DNA from: Ophioderma brevispina
Taxonomy: Eukaryota; Echinodermata; Ophiuroidea; Amphilepidida; Ophiodermatidae
DNA: 64,000 bases
Reading direction: 5' to 3'
Assembly (NCBI GenBank): GCA_023653785.1
Contig: JAMKCH010049355.1
Span: 1 to 64,000 of the forward strand
Shown: one piece after another, positions 36,261-47,754 of the stretch
Layout of the letters: the number at the start of each line of letters is the position of its first letter
Position numbering within the stretch: the stretch's first letter is position 1
The notes under the pieces: model-generated
Database searches by the model: none
Seen by the model: only the letters and a program-made list of their open reading frames with translations
What the model was told of the DNA's origin: nothing
Program-made: the position numbers and the translations under genes

Positions 36261-36636
36261 AAAGGTGCAACGAGAGATTTCAAAAATGTGCAAATATTTT
36301 TAAAAAAAATGTGAAAAATTCTTGATTTTTGGGCCCTGATGTAAAAGCTTTTCATCCACAAATTATATCCCCATCTGAAAGGGATTAAGCGGAGAAGTTG
36401 TTTCTTTGGTACAAAAATTGTGAATTTCTTTCTAATTTCGGATAGGAGCAAATACGAAATTCAGCCTATGTTTTATATTGAAATATAGCAATCACATCAC
36501 CTTTTTTTCTCTCTTTTAATCATACATTAAGACATTTCTGGTAGCAAAATACAGGTAAGAAATTTATTGAGTGTCTTATCTATATGAAATTACTATATAC
36601 CAATATTTGGGTGCCTCAAAATTTCTCATTGCCCAG
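36261..36636. mobile_element. MITE, AGGTGCAACGAGAGATTT family
   Basis: Starts TTAAAGGTGCAACGAGAGAT and shares the whole family body. The right end stops at 'atttctcattgc', losing its last bases where the next element (36638) begins. Confidence 0.7.
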
Positions 36637-38180
36637 GTTTTCACACTGAGCGGGTGATCGATCCACTTTTTGCGATTGATTGTTGTTTTTGAAGACTAGT
36701 GCATCCTTTTTCTGACACATAGACGTGCAATAATGTCTTGTTTGCAATGGAAAAGGTTTTTACCCCATGGGATCACAGAGAGAAAGATGCTTGCATAAGG
36801 ACTTTGATTATGCATATGGTGAGTAACTGATTTCTTTTCCTTCACAGGTACTTATTAACTATTATACCGTTCAATATTCTGGGGTATGTCAAGTCCAAAG
36901 TTGCACATTTGTTTGAAATGAATAAAAGTTCATCGCAGTTTTTCCCTACATATCAGTGACCAGTAGATGTACATCATGCTGCTTGATTTGAAGCAAATAA
37001 TAAGCACTGTTTGATATCCAGTAATCCGTTCGGATATGCAATGATACAGCATTTCACATTACTTTTTATCTGAAGTACATAGCCATTGTTATTACCCATG
37101 CAGAGAAAGACTTCAGGTGCTATCACACCCCAATTAAGATTGAGCTATTTTTTTTTTTTTCATGACGCAAGCACAAGATATATACTTGTCCTATTTCCTA
37201 ATAAAAATAACCTTAGGCGTTCTTTCTAATGATGACGTATATTAAATCATCTTATAAAAAGGAAAACAAAGTGGAACCAAGTCCGAAATAATGAAGAAAG
37301 GTTGTTCGGCCAGACCTGTGACCTACATCTTTGTGCAGAAAACCAAAATTACTTACACTAACTTGCTGCTGTAATCCAATTTTCTATTCCAATTTGCCTT
37401 TGCCCGCGTTGTCAAGCATAGGTTGCTAGACCCCCTTCTTTTGTATTCTTCTAAAAACATGTGTAAATTTGAATAGAAATGAGGTCCGACAATAAGTTAT
37501 GGATCTTGGGTTCTGCACAAGGTGTAGGTGACACTTACCAAGCAACATATTTACCAGAGGTTGTTTCTATTAATTTTTTTTGAATAAAGATGAAATATCA
37601 TTAAAATTATTGAACTCACAGTAGAACCGCAAAGTTATTTAATCGTGAACGAGGCCAGCTCAATCTAAACTGGACAGGATAACATCTGAGATTTTTCACG
37701 CATGGACAGTAAATGGCTCTGCAGTCCAAATAAAAAAGGAGAATCTTAAGTCTTTGTCCCCTACATACCTGGGTGGATTTATAATGCCATTATTTGCTTG
37801 AGTCAATGTACCATAGTAGTGTATCATGCCCCTTGATCACTGATATTCAGAAAAACTTGAATGGCAATTTGATTAATTTTCATGAAATGTGCACCCTTTA
37901 CATTGACATACCAATAAATGGTAATGATAAGATTTATTAGTATTTATGTACCTATGTAATTTTATTAGTATTAAATTTTATATCAAAATGAACAATATTT
38001 CCTTTGACCCTGGCGCAACTTAAACAAAACGATTTAATGAGCTGCTGCTTTCATGTAATACATCTTTTGGAGGCATTTGCCGCAGTGGTCGTTGTTGACT
38101 TTTTAATGCTGAGATACATGGCCAACTTGGAAGTGTGGTTTGTTTCCGCCCAGAAATTTTGCATTTTCCATTGTGAAATT

Positions 38181-38748
38181 TAACGGGGCATTTAGTGATC
38201 ACAGCCTGTTCCCCCGACTTACCTAAAAAAGTTGTGAGATTTTTATATCATATGAAACCGTTGGGCTAAGTATAGTATCGGTGCCAATCGACGTGCAAAT
38301 TAGAAGCTCTGCAAGAAATATTGCAATTTTGTATTTTCTGTATGTAAACGGACAGGAAATTAACTCTGTACAGTGGTCTATGGGAGACTTTGATAGACAA
38401 TTTGCTCCTAACACCAAAATGCAAGATCAGGATTCAACTGCAAATTTGGAAATAAGCTTTTATCAAGGATATCTAGTGAAAACGTGGCGTTAACAGCGGG
38501 GGGGGGGGGCAGGGGGGCAGGTGCCCCCCCTGACGATTTGGCCAGGAGAAAAAATTGTGAAAATCATGCTAAAAATCAGCCGTTTTAGCCCTTGATAGGG
38601 AAATATTCGCCGTTTTGACCCCCCTGAGAGGGAAAATTCCCCAGATCTGGAAATTTGCCCCCTCAGAGCGGGCAGGCCGGTTACACCACTGAGTGCAACC
38701 TGAACAAAACAGAAGGTGTTAGATCACGACCGAAATGCACTTTCACAG
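38181..38748 (+). mobile_element. MITE, second family, split by a hAT-like insertion
   Basis: The family body (GGCATTTAGTGATC, ATTTTTATATCAT, AAACGGACAG) runs to 'ggatatctagtga' at 38479, breaks, and resumes at about 38700 with 'aataaaacagaaggtg'-like sequence and 'cgaaatgcac'. The break contains 38483-38691. Confidence 0.65.
38483..38691 (+). mobile_element. hAT-like MITE nested inside the 38181 element
   Basis: The left end CGTGGCGTTAACAG and right end GGTTACACCACTG match the CAGTGGYGTAACC consensus of similar MITEs here, around a G/C-run interior. The flanks AGTGAAAA and AGTGCAAC are a plausible 8-base target duplication (6/8). Confidence 0.65.
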
Positions 38749-38950
38749 GCTGAGCTGACCAGGAAATTAAACATGTGGAATAGTCTCTTACATAAGTGCA
38801 TTTAGTGGATGCGTGTGTGCTGTATTTGAGGAAGCACAAGAGTGAAGTGTCAGACTTGTTGAAGTATTTTAATGAATTTGGGGCTGGTTGAAGTCTACAG
38901 ATGGCCGTATGGATCACAAAAATCAACCGATCACCCGCTCAGTGTGCAGA

Positions 38951-39855
38951 GGCCGGAGGCGAAAGGGCATTAACCTAACCAGGTTTGCAACTCACAAATG
39001 AGCACACCAAGGTTAAATTTATGATGAGGATCTCTCTCACACTGGTCGTTGCATCAAACTATTAGGGACTGATTTGGCTTAGGTCTTAACTGGTCAGCTT
39101 TCATTGTGGGGCAAAGACTGTTGGAGTGTATCTTGTGCATTGACACCATCTTGGTAGTTCATGGAGAAGGGGGTCACACAGTGCTATTTTACAGATTACC
39201 TCACCAGGCCATGGTGTTGATTGGAGGTTCACAGATGGGCGGGTGGTTGGTGGGTAACAGCGTAGGGATGGGGGGGGGGGGGTCTAGTAGGGGTTGGGTG
39301 CCTAAAAGCAGAACACCCCAAATTCCTCAATCAATGTAAAGAAGGTGCCATCAAATTTCCACACATCTCCCTCAATTATAGACTGTAATGCTAGTTGACT
39401 TTTGGTCTTTAAAGAGTGAGTGTGTTAGCCATGAGAAGTACTACAAAGTTCACTTGGTTTGGAGTGGGTTGTTACCACACACACATAATGCAAACAAGAG
39501 GATTTTGTTTGTGTGTTTTTAAATTCTCATGTTGTTTTTGAGGTTGTCTCATTGGTTTTTGATAGATGCATGGAAATCCCAAAACAGTTGTCCAATTATT
39601 TTTAAGTCTTTGAAGAAAACCCAGACCCCCCTCTTAGACCTGCTGAAGGAAACCAAATATGCAACGCAGGTCAAATTGTTATTTTTTATAAAAAATTAAA
39701 AAAAAAAAAAAAAAAAAATGGATTTAACAAAAAAATGCACATTTGTTTCATAAGGTCAAATGTTATTATTTTTTTAATATATAAAGGATATCTATGGGTT
39801 TCAGTGTTTTTAATTATTTCACAACTTTTTAATTAAAAAACATTGGCACTTTTAG
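38951..39855. other. Intergenic, no gene recognised
   Basis: Has a G run near 39270-39282 and an A run near 39701-39718. No coding evidence. Confidence 0.35.
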
Positions 39856-39935
39856 TAGTAGTAAATCAGAGATTTAAATCCGGTTTTGTCCCCGTAAAAC
39901 GGGTTGGCGGATTCACTTCACACTCTTAGCAATCA
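39856..39935 (+). repeat. Fragment of a dispersed repeat (GCGGATTCACTTCACACTC type)
   Basis: 'gtagtagtaaatcagag', 'tttaaatc', 'ggttttgt' and 'ggattcacttcacactc' recur in order at 51450-51520 and 52565-52650. Confidence 0.6.
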
Positions 39936-40379
39936 TCACCCCTACTTCCTCCTTCCACTTGCCCGAGTCAATGCATCCCCATCTCAACCCAACCCTCCTC
40001 CTCCACTGCTTCTTCCATGTCTTTTTGATCGTCCCCTCAAACCGCCCCACCACTTCAAGCTCAAAAGCCCTCTTAAAACACATCGTCATCCTTCCTCAGC
40101 ACCTGTTTTAGTTGTATTTGTAAACCAAGGTTGGAATGGAACTGGAATCCTAATCGTTATAGTAAATTCTAGTGAAGGACCTATCTAAAATTGTTGACAG
40201 AAATCCACCTTTTGGACACCTTGTGTCTTGGAGAGGTTAAATGATTACCAGACTGTAAAAGAGTCTAAGAATCAAACCTTCAAATGTTAAAATATAGGTC
40301 AAGAATATGCCTACAATATTGCACCCATTTTGGTGTTGCACATAGCTAATTAATTAAAGGTCCATGGTCCGATCTCTAA

Positions 40380-40990
40380 TAGGTCGTCTCAGGGAAGCCT
40401 CGAAGAAGCAGAAGTTTGAGCAGTTCATTAGACCTAACTGCGCGGTACGATACTGTTATTGGTTGCCTTTTGGCGACGGCTGTAGAATATCTTCCAATCC
40501 TGTCTGGCATCGCTCCTGCAAACCTAGGAAGGAAACATTCAGACGATCAAGCTCGCCAGAAACTGGATGTGAACCTGGTAGCCTAATCCCGCCAACCAAC
40601 ACCCTTTGGGATCAGACGAATTCCACGGAATCACTTGGCTACCCAATCCCAGGGACCTGCAGTACAGTATCCCATCAATCTATGGATCAATGACAGCTGG
40701 TATGAGCAATGGTCATCCTCTATTTGAACCTAAAGAAGTTTGTGGCCAGCCCATCTACCAAGCCCAAATGCTGTGACCTTGATAGGAAAGCAGGGTCAAC
40801 CTCAAAACAGACTCAGATCTGGCGTTGGTCGTACAAAGAACATCCTTCACAAGATCGGAGTGGGGCTTTCACCAAACTGCGATTGTGGAAGAAGCCATGA
40901 ACCATTAGCCACATCATGAGATGAGTGAGGTCTACAGTCCCCAAGAGGAATTCCATCCTGATCAACCTGGATGATGAAAACTATCAGCTG
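40380..40990 (+). pseudogene. Non-LTR retrotransposon ORF2 C-terminal remnant
   Basis: In one frame 40450-40590 reads YLPILSGIAPANL, a phrase typical of the region after the reverse transcriptase in non-LTR elements. In the frame around 40808-40915 it reads RLRSGVGRTKNILHK then SPNCDCG, the familiar Cys-containing tail. Stops and frame changes between them show it is dead. No 5' part or poly(A) tail is seen. Confidence 0.65.
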
Positions 40991-41014
40991 AGGTTAAAGA
41001 TGGATCTTCAACTG

Positions 41015-41335
41015 TGATTTTTTGGACTTGCACACACGAACGATCGCAAGGGCCCCCAGGATTTTCCTGGAGTGGTCAAAATTGTGGTATCAGAGAAAGC
41101 TCATATTTTTCTCATTACCCTGTGAAAATCTTAGGGCTAACAGATGTTTGGTTTGGATGTTTGAGCAAAAAAACAGACAATATTATTTTACACAGTACCC
41201 TAGGGGGATTCAAAACGGCGTGGAAAATATCGCGCTGCGGAAACTTTTCCAGATGGGCGTTTGGGTGAAGGCTTTTCTATCAAGGTGAAACATTTATAGA
41301 CTTAAATTGGGTCATCCCCCTTTAACATAATTATA
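41015..41335 (+). repeat. Dispersed repeat related to 10320-10620
   Basis: 'atgtttggttt', 'gatgtttgag', 'acacagtac', 'cttttccagatggg' and 'ttaaattgggtca' with 'ccccctttaa' recur in the same order in the large repeat. No coding content. Confidence 0.5.
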
Positions 41336-41345
41336 TAAAAAAACA

Positions 41346-41727
41346 TACCGTGTTGTTCCTAATAAACGCGCCCCTGCTGTAATAAACGCCCCCCCCCCCC
41401 TACGATTTTTGGATAAAATAAACTCAATGAAAAATGAGTTAAAGCTTACCTAAATCACATGAGTTTAATTGCCCGGACTGTCGTAATCCTTATCACAATC
41501 GCTGTTTTCATCATTGCTTTCTGCTTCTGATCCGTCACTAATGGTAACTGGCACACGTAAATACACAAACAGAGGACTGGCATACATAGATACACAAAGA
41601 GAAGATCGACAAACTGTGTAAGGTGATCTTTGCGGGATTTATGACTCCCATTTTTGACTGTAATAAACGCCCCCCATTTCGAAAAAAAATGCACCGCCCC
41701 GGGGCTTTTATTAGGAACAATACGGTA
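41346..41727. mobile_element. MITE with TACCGTGTTGTTCCTAATAAAC ends, second copy
   Basis: The left end TACCGTGTTGTTCCTAATAA and right end TTATTAGGAACAATACGGTA bound a shorter relative of 8330-8804, sharing 'gatttttggataaaa' and 'ctgatccgtcactaatg'. Confidence 0.75.
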
Positions 41728-42129
41728 GTTGGAATTATCAGGGACAATCTTATCCACTCTTAGCTGAAGTCTCTACACCTCAGCGTCTGTGGCTGGCTAT
41801 TCTGAAAGGGAGACAACTTTAGACCTGGGTTGTTAAACCAGGGTTAGTTCCTACATGAGTGGACTCTTTTCTTTCAAAATACTGTGAAAGTTGTAGCAGG
41901 TGAGAAAATTCCTCATGGATGGGCCAAAATTTTTGACAATGTTGGAAAAAAATATTCACCTCAATTTTCAAGTTTACATCGCCGCAAATAGGACTCACTC
42001 AATTTAGCATTAACAAACCATCCATGTTTTATGGCCTCTAAATTAAAACTAGGCAACGTAATTATAAGCCAACAGGGTGAACAGAGTAACCATGAGACAA
42101 AACACCAACACTATGTGTCAAAAGACCCT

Positions 42130-42215
42130 ATTCTCAGGGGGGGACACAGTTCCAGTAACTTCCATTCACCAGTGTATTTAGAAAATACACCCCTGGTTTT
42201 GGGTATGATATATGA
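42130..42215 (-). repeat. Reverse-oriented piece of the 25310-25745 repeat
   Basis: 'acacccctggttttgggtat' and 'gatatatgatacccag' are the reverse complement of the block at about 25689-25722. Confidence 0.6.
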
Positions 42216-43009
42216 TACCCAGACCAAACAAGGGTCAATTCGTAATTGTGTACAACTTAACTGTTAACTGATGAACGGTTGCTTTGGTAGACGAGGATGC
42301 CAAAGCTCATAGTGCAAGCTTTTCCTGTTTGATGTAGTAACCTCAACTTGAACCCGCAGAATAAGGTGGATCGGTCTGGATCAAGTTCCGGTCAAAAAAG
42401 AACAAAATAAAACAAAAGTTTGAAAGTTCATCGCCTCGGCAATTTAAAAAAATTGAGTCACATTTCTCAGGAATTCCTGTTTCCCACCTGAAAATGGTTA
42501 CTCTGTTTGTTTGTTTATTGTGATGTCATTACACTTTTTGGTTATGTCATTATTGTTTACAACCTCTCTGTTGGTTGAGCCATCTTATTGTTTGTGATGG
42601 TGACACTTTCCAGTAAAAAGTGCCCACATGTTATGCTGACTTAGCTTGGTTGGTGCTTATGTAATGTGCCTTTATAAAGCCATGAAGCATCTCGGAAACG
42701 GATGGATGAACTATCAAATGTGTGGTACCAATGGATAGCTATGATCCTCTCGAGTCCATTGATGGTGTATTGTGCAAAAATGCGAAAAATCTAAAAAAAT
42801 CACAAAATTCATGGTTTTTCGCCATTTTTACAAGCAAAAGTTGGATTTCTTGGCCATGATGTGTGTCAAAGTATGCGCACACATGCTCTTACTACAAATA
42901 AATCAAATAAATAAAACATAGTGTAACTGTATCCTTAGCACAAAAAACTGGATTTCTGCTGTTCCGTGTAATTTCAATGGGAAATGGCTTTTCTTCGCAT
43001 GCAGTGTGT
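42216..43009. other. Intergenic, no gene recognised
   Basis: No repeat or coding evidence beyond short frames. Confidence 0.3.
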
Positions 43010-43305
43010 GATTTACCTAAAAAATGTTGAGATTTTTATATCATCTGAACCGTTAGCCTTAGTAATCCAAATTCGGTCGCATCTGTAAGAAATTTGCAAT
43101 TTTGTATTTTCTGTCCGTAAACGGACAGAAATTACAGCACAGTAGCCTATGGGACCGTGGGAAACGAACAATTTGCGCATAACCCAAACCGCAAGATCGT
43201 GATCAACTCAAATTTTGGAAATAAGTTTTTTCTCAAGGATATCTAGTGATCTAATGAATAAAACAGAGGTGCTGAAATCACGAAATCAACCTTTAAAAAA
43301 ATCGA
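43010..43305 (+). mobile_element. MITE, second family, truncated left end
   Basis: Shares 'ttatatcatctgaaccgtta', 'ttctgtccgtaaacggacag', 'agcctatgggaccgtggg' and the tail 'gtgctgaaatcacgaaat' with 58541-58885. The left terminus is replaced or eroded. Confidence 0.7.
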
Positions 43306-44089
43306 GCGCAAGGCTTCAAGGAAAAGGCCAGGTGGGTTTTTTCCCTAAATTAGGGTGCCACCTGTGGACATTTTGAGAGAAAAAAGGGCAACAAAAAATG
43401 TAACGGAGGATCTCAATAATTCTTGAATAAATATTTGATAATACCATTCCTCGTAAATAAACAAATCAAATATTCAAAAGTACTTTAAAAACTGAAAAAT
43501 ATTGCAAAAACTGCATCTGTTCCCGTGTAAATGGGACCCCAAACCATTTCCTGATTTTTTTTAAAATAATTTCATTACGAATGTGATATGTGTATAGTTG
43601 TATATAGTGTACATTTTGGTTGTATTTAGGGCACAGAATAAATTAATAGTCAAATGGTCATGCCTGGCAGATAAACAATGGTTTTTCAGGCACATGTAAA
43701 GCGGGACCCCATTTGGTGTCCTGTTTACACGGGAACCACATATCCCCAAAAAAATATTCAAAATTTAAAAGGTTTTGATACACTGTCTTTAAAAACTTGC
43801 ATGATATGCATGGAATACGTATGCAAGAACAATTGCACATGAAATTTATCCATGTCAACTTACATCCTTCAGCAGTTTCTCAGAACAACCAGTGGTTTCC
43901 CATATACACTAAAAAGCGGACACCAAAATTTGAGGGTTTTGTTTCCAACAGGAAATCAGTGACTGCATTGATTATAACATGATAGGCTAATTACCAAACA
44001 GTCAATTTATTTGTTATAAAGCTTTGGTGTTTGTTTAATAATCAATCAGAACAATCTCCCAGATATTTCTTCAAGTTTTTGATGTCACA

Positions 44090-45235
44090 TTAAGGATATT
44101 TCATGATTCTGAATTTGGAAAATTTGGTATGGGATGGAAAGCTTAATTAACGTAGATTACATATAAATAAAAATCAGTTGAAAATTGTCCATATTTGTTG
44201 ATTATTTTGCCCTTTTAATTTTCCGCCCAATAGCTTTCTCGAAAACAATTCCGACATATCCACATCGGCAGGCAATGTGACGTCAAAGTGATGACCATCA
44301 TAATTTACACTCGTTGTGACCATCATATCGCAGTGTTTCCACTTTCCTATTCGAGTTGAACTGCCAGGGGGGTAGACAATGATGCCATCCAACAGCAACA
44401 GCGAATTCAAGTCGGCATCAACATCTGGCGCGAACCGAGTGCATCCTTTCAAGACTTAACGGTAGGAGGCGCTATTACGCGTATCGAACGGTTTTCCACT
44501 CAGACTTGCCCTAAAGTCTAGCCTGGTCACGCATATTTAAATCTAATGACCGTTATTGGAAATTAGACTATTTTACAGCGGGGTTAATCCACTGACCCCG
44601 CCGGATTTTGAATTCAGATAATTTATCCTTTATTTATCATGTTATTACTAAGATGTACTGAACTAGGGTTTAAGAGGCGATTTTGGTAATGAACTGAGAC
44701 ACAGCCACCATGATAGTAACTATGCACGTAGCAGTTTTTTACACCTTTACCGGTTGGAAATCCGAAATCCCCAAGCCCAAATCGAGCAGGTCGTGTCCTA
44801 CCCCCCCTGTGAAACTGCGTCGAATGTGTTTTTATATCAATACTATTAAAACACAACGAAATGAAAAAAAAATGTCATTCTGTAACTTATTTTTCAAATT
44901 TTATTATTATTTCATTAATCCACCATCACTATTACAAGTGTCATGCAATAACAATCGAGTCAACACGATGTTTTGGTTGGTCATCACTTTGACATGACGT
45001 CACGAGGAGAGCAAAAATTGGGCGCTTTTGGATCAATGGAGCCGTGGGGCGAAAATCTGCCCGGTTTCCGTCGTAGTCCCAAAAAAGCAAAAAAATTAAA
45101 ATGCCTCTATTTTTTTATTTACATCAATTGTATTATTTTTTCGGGCATTCGTTGAGTATTACATCTATTTTATGAATGTTAAGTCAAACTGAGCTTGAAC
45201 AAAAATCTTGACATCTTTTCCTTTACAAACCACAG
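44090..45235 (+). mobile_element. TIR element split by the 44365 insertion
   Basis: The left part (44090-44341) matches 55798-56043 and the right part (44834-45230) matches 56044-56412 in order, so the two halves are one element. The interruption carries the MITE at 44365-44809. The ends (TTAAGGATATTTCATG, GACATCTTTTCCTTTA) are worn. Confidence 0.75.
44365..44809. mobile_element. MITE, CAGGGGGGTAGGACACGA family, nested
   Basis: The left end CAGGGGGGTAGACAATG and right end GTCGTGTCCTACCCCCCCTG are inverted repeats. The flanks TGAACTGC (44357-44364) and TGAAACTGC (44810-44818) look like an 8-base target duplication with one indel. Second copy of 22583-23000. Confidence 0.75.
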
Positions 45236-46071
45236 AACACCAATGTTTAGAGAGGCCTTTTTTATTTCATGTCACACAGGCTTGGTTTCCCATTTACACG
45301 GGAAATGACCCTTTATTTATACAATAACATTAAAAGTTATTGAGTTCAATGTTTCATATTATATAATCTGAAAATTAGATGCCAATCTGTAATTTAAAAA
45401 AATTGGAATTATAAGATTTGAATACATAGCTTCATTGTTAAATTTAAATAAACAAAATGTCACCTAGTAACGGGACACCACAGTCTACTGGCCAAGAACC
45501 TATTTTACGGAAACACCCATGTATTTTGGGCGTGAACAAAAGTAACCAATAGGTGAGATACAACAAAAAAATTCGATGGGAGGGTAAATTATGGTGGAGT
45601 GTTGTTGGACGAGGGGTTGGGAAAGAGTGTTGGGATGTTTCTCACGAAGTGGTTGGTAGGGAATGTTGCCTTGGGAGGGGTGTGTGATGACTAATTTTTG
45701 TCATTTGTGTTAGCTAGAGGTTCTAGTTCTTCTCTCGCCAAGGTATGGTAGTGGAAATAGTAGACAACTATCCAGTGGTGTAGCCATGCAACCCCCCCAA
45801 CCCCCCACCAATTTGATTTTCGTCAGTTTGAGATGGGCCTGTTAGTCACTTTAAAGAATTCAGGTCATGGCGCTTACAACTGGATTGTCAACAAAGTATG
45901 GTTGAAAGTTCGAGTGGTCAGCGTGTGGACAAGTAAATTTTAAAAATCGTAAACCCTACGGTAGGTCCGTGGACCCTACCCGTTTTCAGTCCATTCAGAT
46001 GCAACACTCTACCTCCCCAAATCAATATCATCCCTACAATTCCACGGCATCGATCCATCTGTCGTGTGTGG
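45236..46071. other. Intergenic with a MITE end
   Basis: CAGTGGTGTAGCCATG followed by C runs (45774-45806) looks like the left end of a hAT-like MITE, but no right end was found. No gene is supported. Confidence 0.35.
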
Positions 46072-46672
46072 GACTTCCACATCATTTAAGGGACATATGT
46101 TGAAAAAAAATTGCATGTATGAAAGGACCCTTACTGAAATCACTTCCACTAGTTTGAAAACATTTGGATGTTTTACATTCTTAAAAACAGTGAAAAACAG
46201 TAAGAGTTCCGGGGGGGGGGGGGGGGGGTGGCAGTTTGTGGCACTTTCTTGACAAGGGATCTGACAAGGATTACTACTGCCAGCATTTACAAACTTGAAA
46301 AGCAGTGTAATCAGCTCACAAACCATTGTTATTGTATATGTGCTAATCCTGGCTAATCCATCCTTTGCCTTGCCAGATCAATATCTGCTACAAGCCTAAA
46401 GTACAACGCCGGAATCCCGGTCTGAATGCTTTTGAATTGTGGTCGCAAAACATTCTAGATACACTGTCAAATTCTGTCGGGATGTCAACACCTTGGCTTT
46501 TCTGTTCCAATTGCCACACACTGCCACCTCCCCCTGAACTCTTCCTGTTGTTACTACTGTTTTTACAGAATGTAAACATCCAAAAGTGTTTTTCAAACTC
46601 GTTGAAGTGATTTCATAAGGGTTCTTTCATATGTCAATTTTTTTTTGCATGCCATTAATGTCCTTAAAGGCA
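46072..46672. repeat. Foldback element with arms of about 190 bases and a G run
   Basis: The left arm (GGGACATATG, GAAAGGACCCTTACTGAAAT, CATTTGGATGTTTTACATTC, ending in a G18-19 run at 46211-46229) pairs with the right arm (CCACCTCCCCCTGAACTC, GAATGTAAACATCCAAA, ATTTCATAAGGGTTCTTTC). The ends contain TTTAAGG/CCTTAAA. Confidence 0.7.
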
Positions 46673-47750
46673 AACATTTGGCACGACTACTCGCATTGTT
46701 GTTGATTTATGAATCATTTTTTAATTATCGGTTACACCAGGACTATACCAGAGCTTTTGAAATATGTAGAGGATTACATATGGAACCAAGCAATAGACAA
46801 CTCAAGACTAGAAAAACTTATCAACAGTAAATGCAAAAAGGTAATGTATTTTTGTGTCTTGGCCGTTGTGGGGTAACTTTTGTTCATTTCACTAACATTA
46901 TGTTTAGCAGGCCCGTAACCAGGATTTTTTTAGGGTGGGAAGATTTCTTTTTCAAAAGGGGTGAATTTTCTCCTTACATTACCCCTCCAAAGAGGGGGGG
47001 GGATTGGCAAAGTGGACCTTTTTAACCGAAATTTTAACCATTTTTTGACAAACAAGCCATAAAATTTTTTTGGATCGCTTCACTCGCAAATTTATTTTTC
47101 TGGCCTTTATAAGGTTTTGGGTAGGGGACCAGGTTCCGGATTTATTTGGCATCCCTAACAGAAAATTAGTACACCGACTATAAATGCCCAGTAAACCCGT
47201 ATATCCCGATTCTGTGGTGTTAAAGGCTCTGTTGGCATTTATACATAGAACAGAGCCGGTCATAGTCAGGGGTTTTATTTTTAGCAACATACATCTAATT
47301 GGAAGCCTATGTGATTGGCTATTTTCCATCAATCTGCACCCAGGGTTCCCAAAATCCGTAGTAATATTTATTTCACCTCATAATGCATCAAGATTTACAT
47401 GATCAGAACATATTAATTATAAACAGTTATCTACATAATTACAAAAATGATAATGGAGGAGATTATCAAAAGGCAAAAGGCCAACATTTGTCAGAAGAGG
47501 TTCGTGTGTAAGTTCCTATTTGCGATGAATCAAGTTTGATTCACGCACTAAGAGACAGATTTCTAGTCCTGGGACACACTTTGTATGAGTGAATCCTGTA
47601 AAAAATATGCTTGAGTTAGTGACTCCGATGCTGATTTTTCACCTTGGAAAAAACCTAAAATCATCCAGAGGACCTTCACATGACCACACCTGTTAAAGGT
47701 CCAAATGCCAATATACTTGCGATGATAATTTCTTGAGCGGGCATATTTTA
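46673..47750. other. Intergenic with a decayed MITE piece
   Basis: GGCCCGTAACCAGGATTTTTT near 46911 followed by 'aagtggacctttttaac' resembles the left end of the 51562-type MITE. No gene is supported. Confidence 0.35.
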
Positions 47751-47754
47751 TAAT

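Larger units (their letters stand above)
36638..38950. mobile_element. 2.3-kb TIR element hosting nested MITEs
   Basis: CACACTGAGCGGGTGATCG at 36642-36660 is matched exactly in reverse complement at 38928-38946, with looser pairing inward. It also has an internal inverted pair (CTACATCTTTGTGCAGAA near 37323 and TTCTGCACAAGGTGTAG near 37511). No transposase frame is evident. It hosts the element at 38181. Confidence 0.6.

Noticed and set aside
36002..36451. 149-codon frame on the minus strand
   Set aside because: Half of it lies in a MITE and the rest is antisense to the acceptor-led candidate; no motif supports it.
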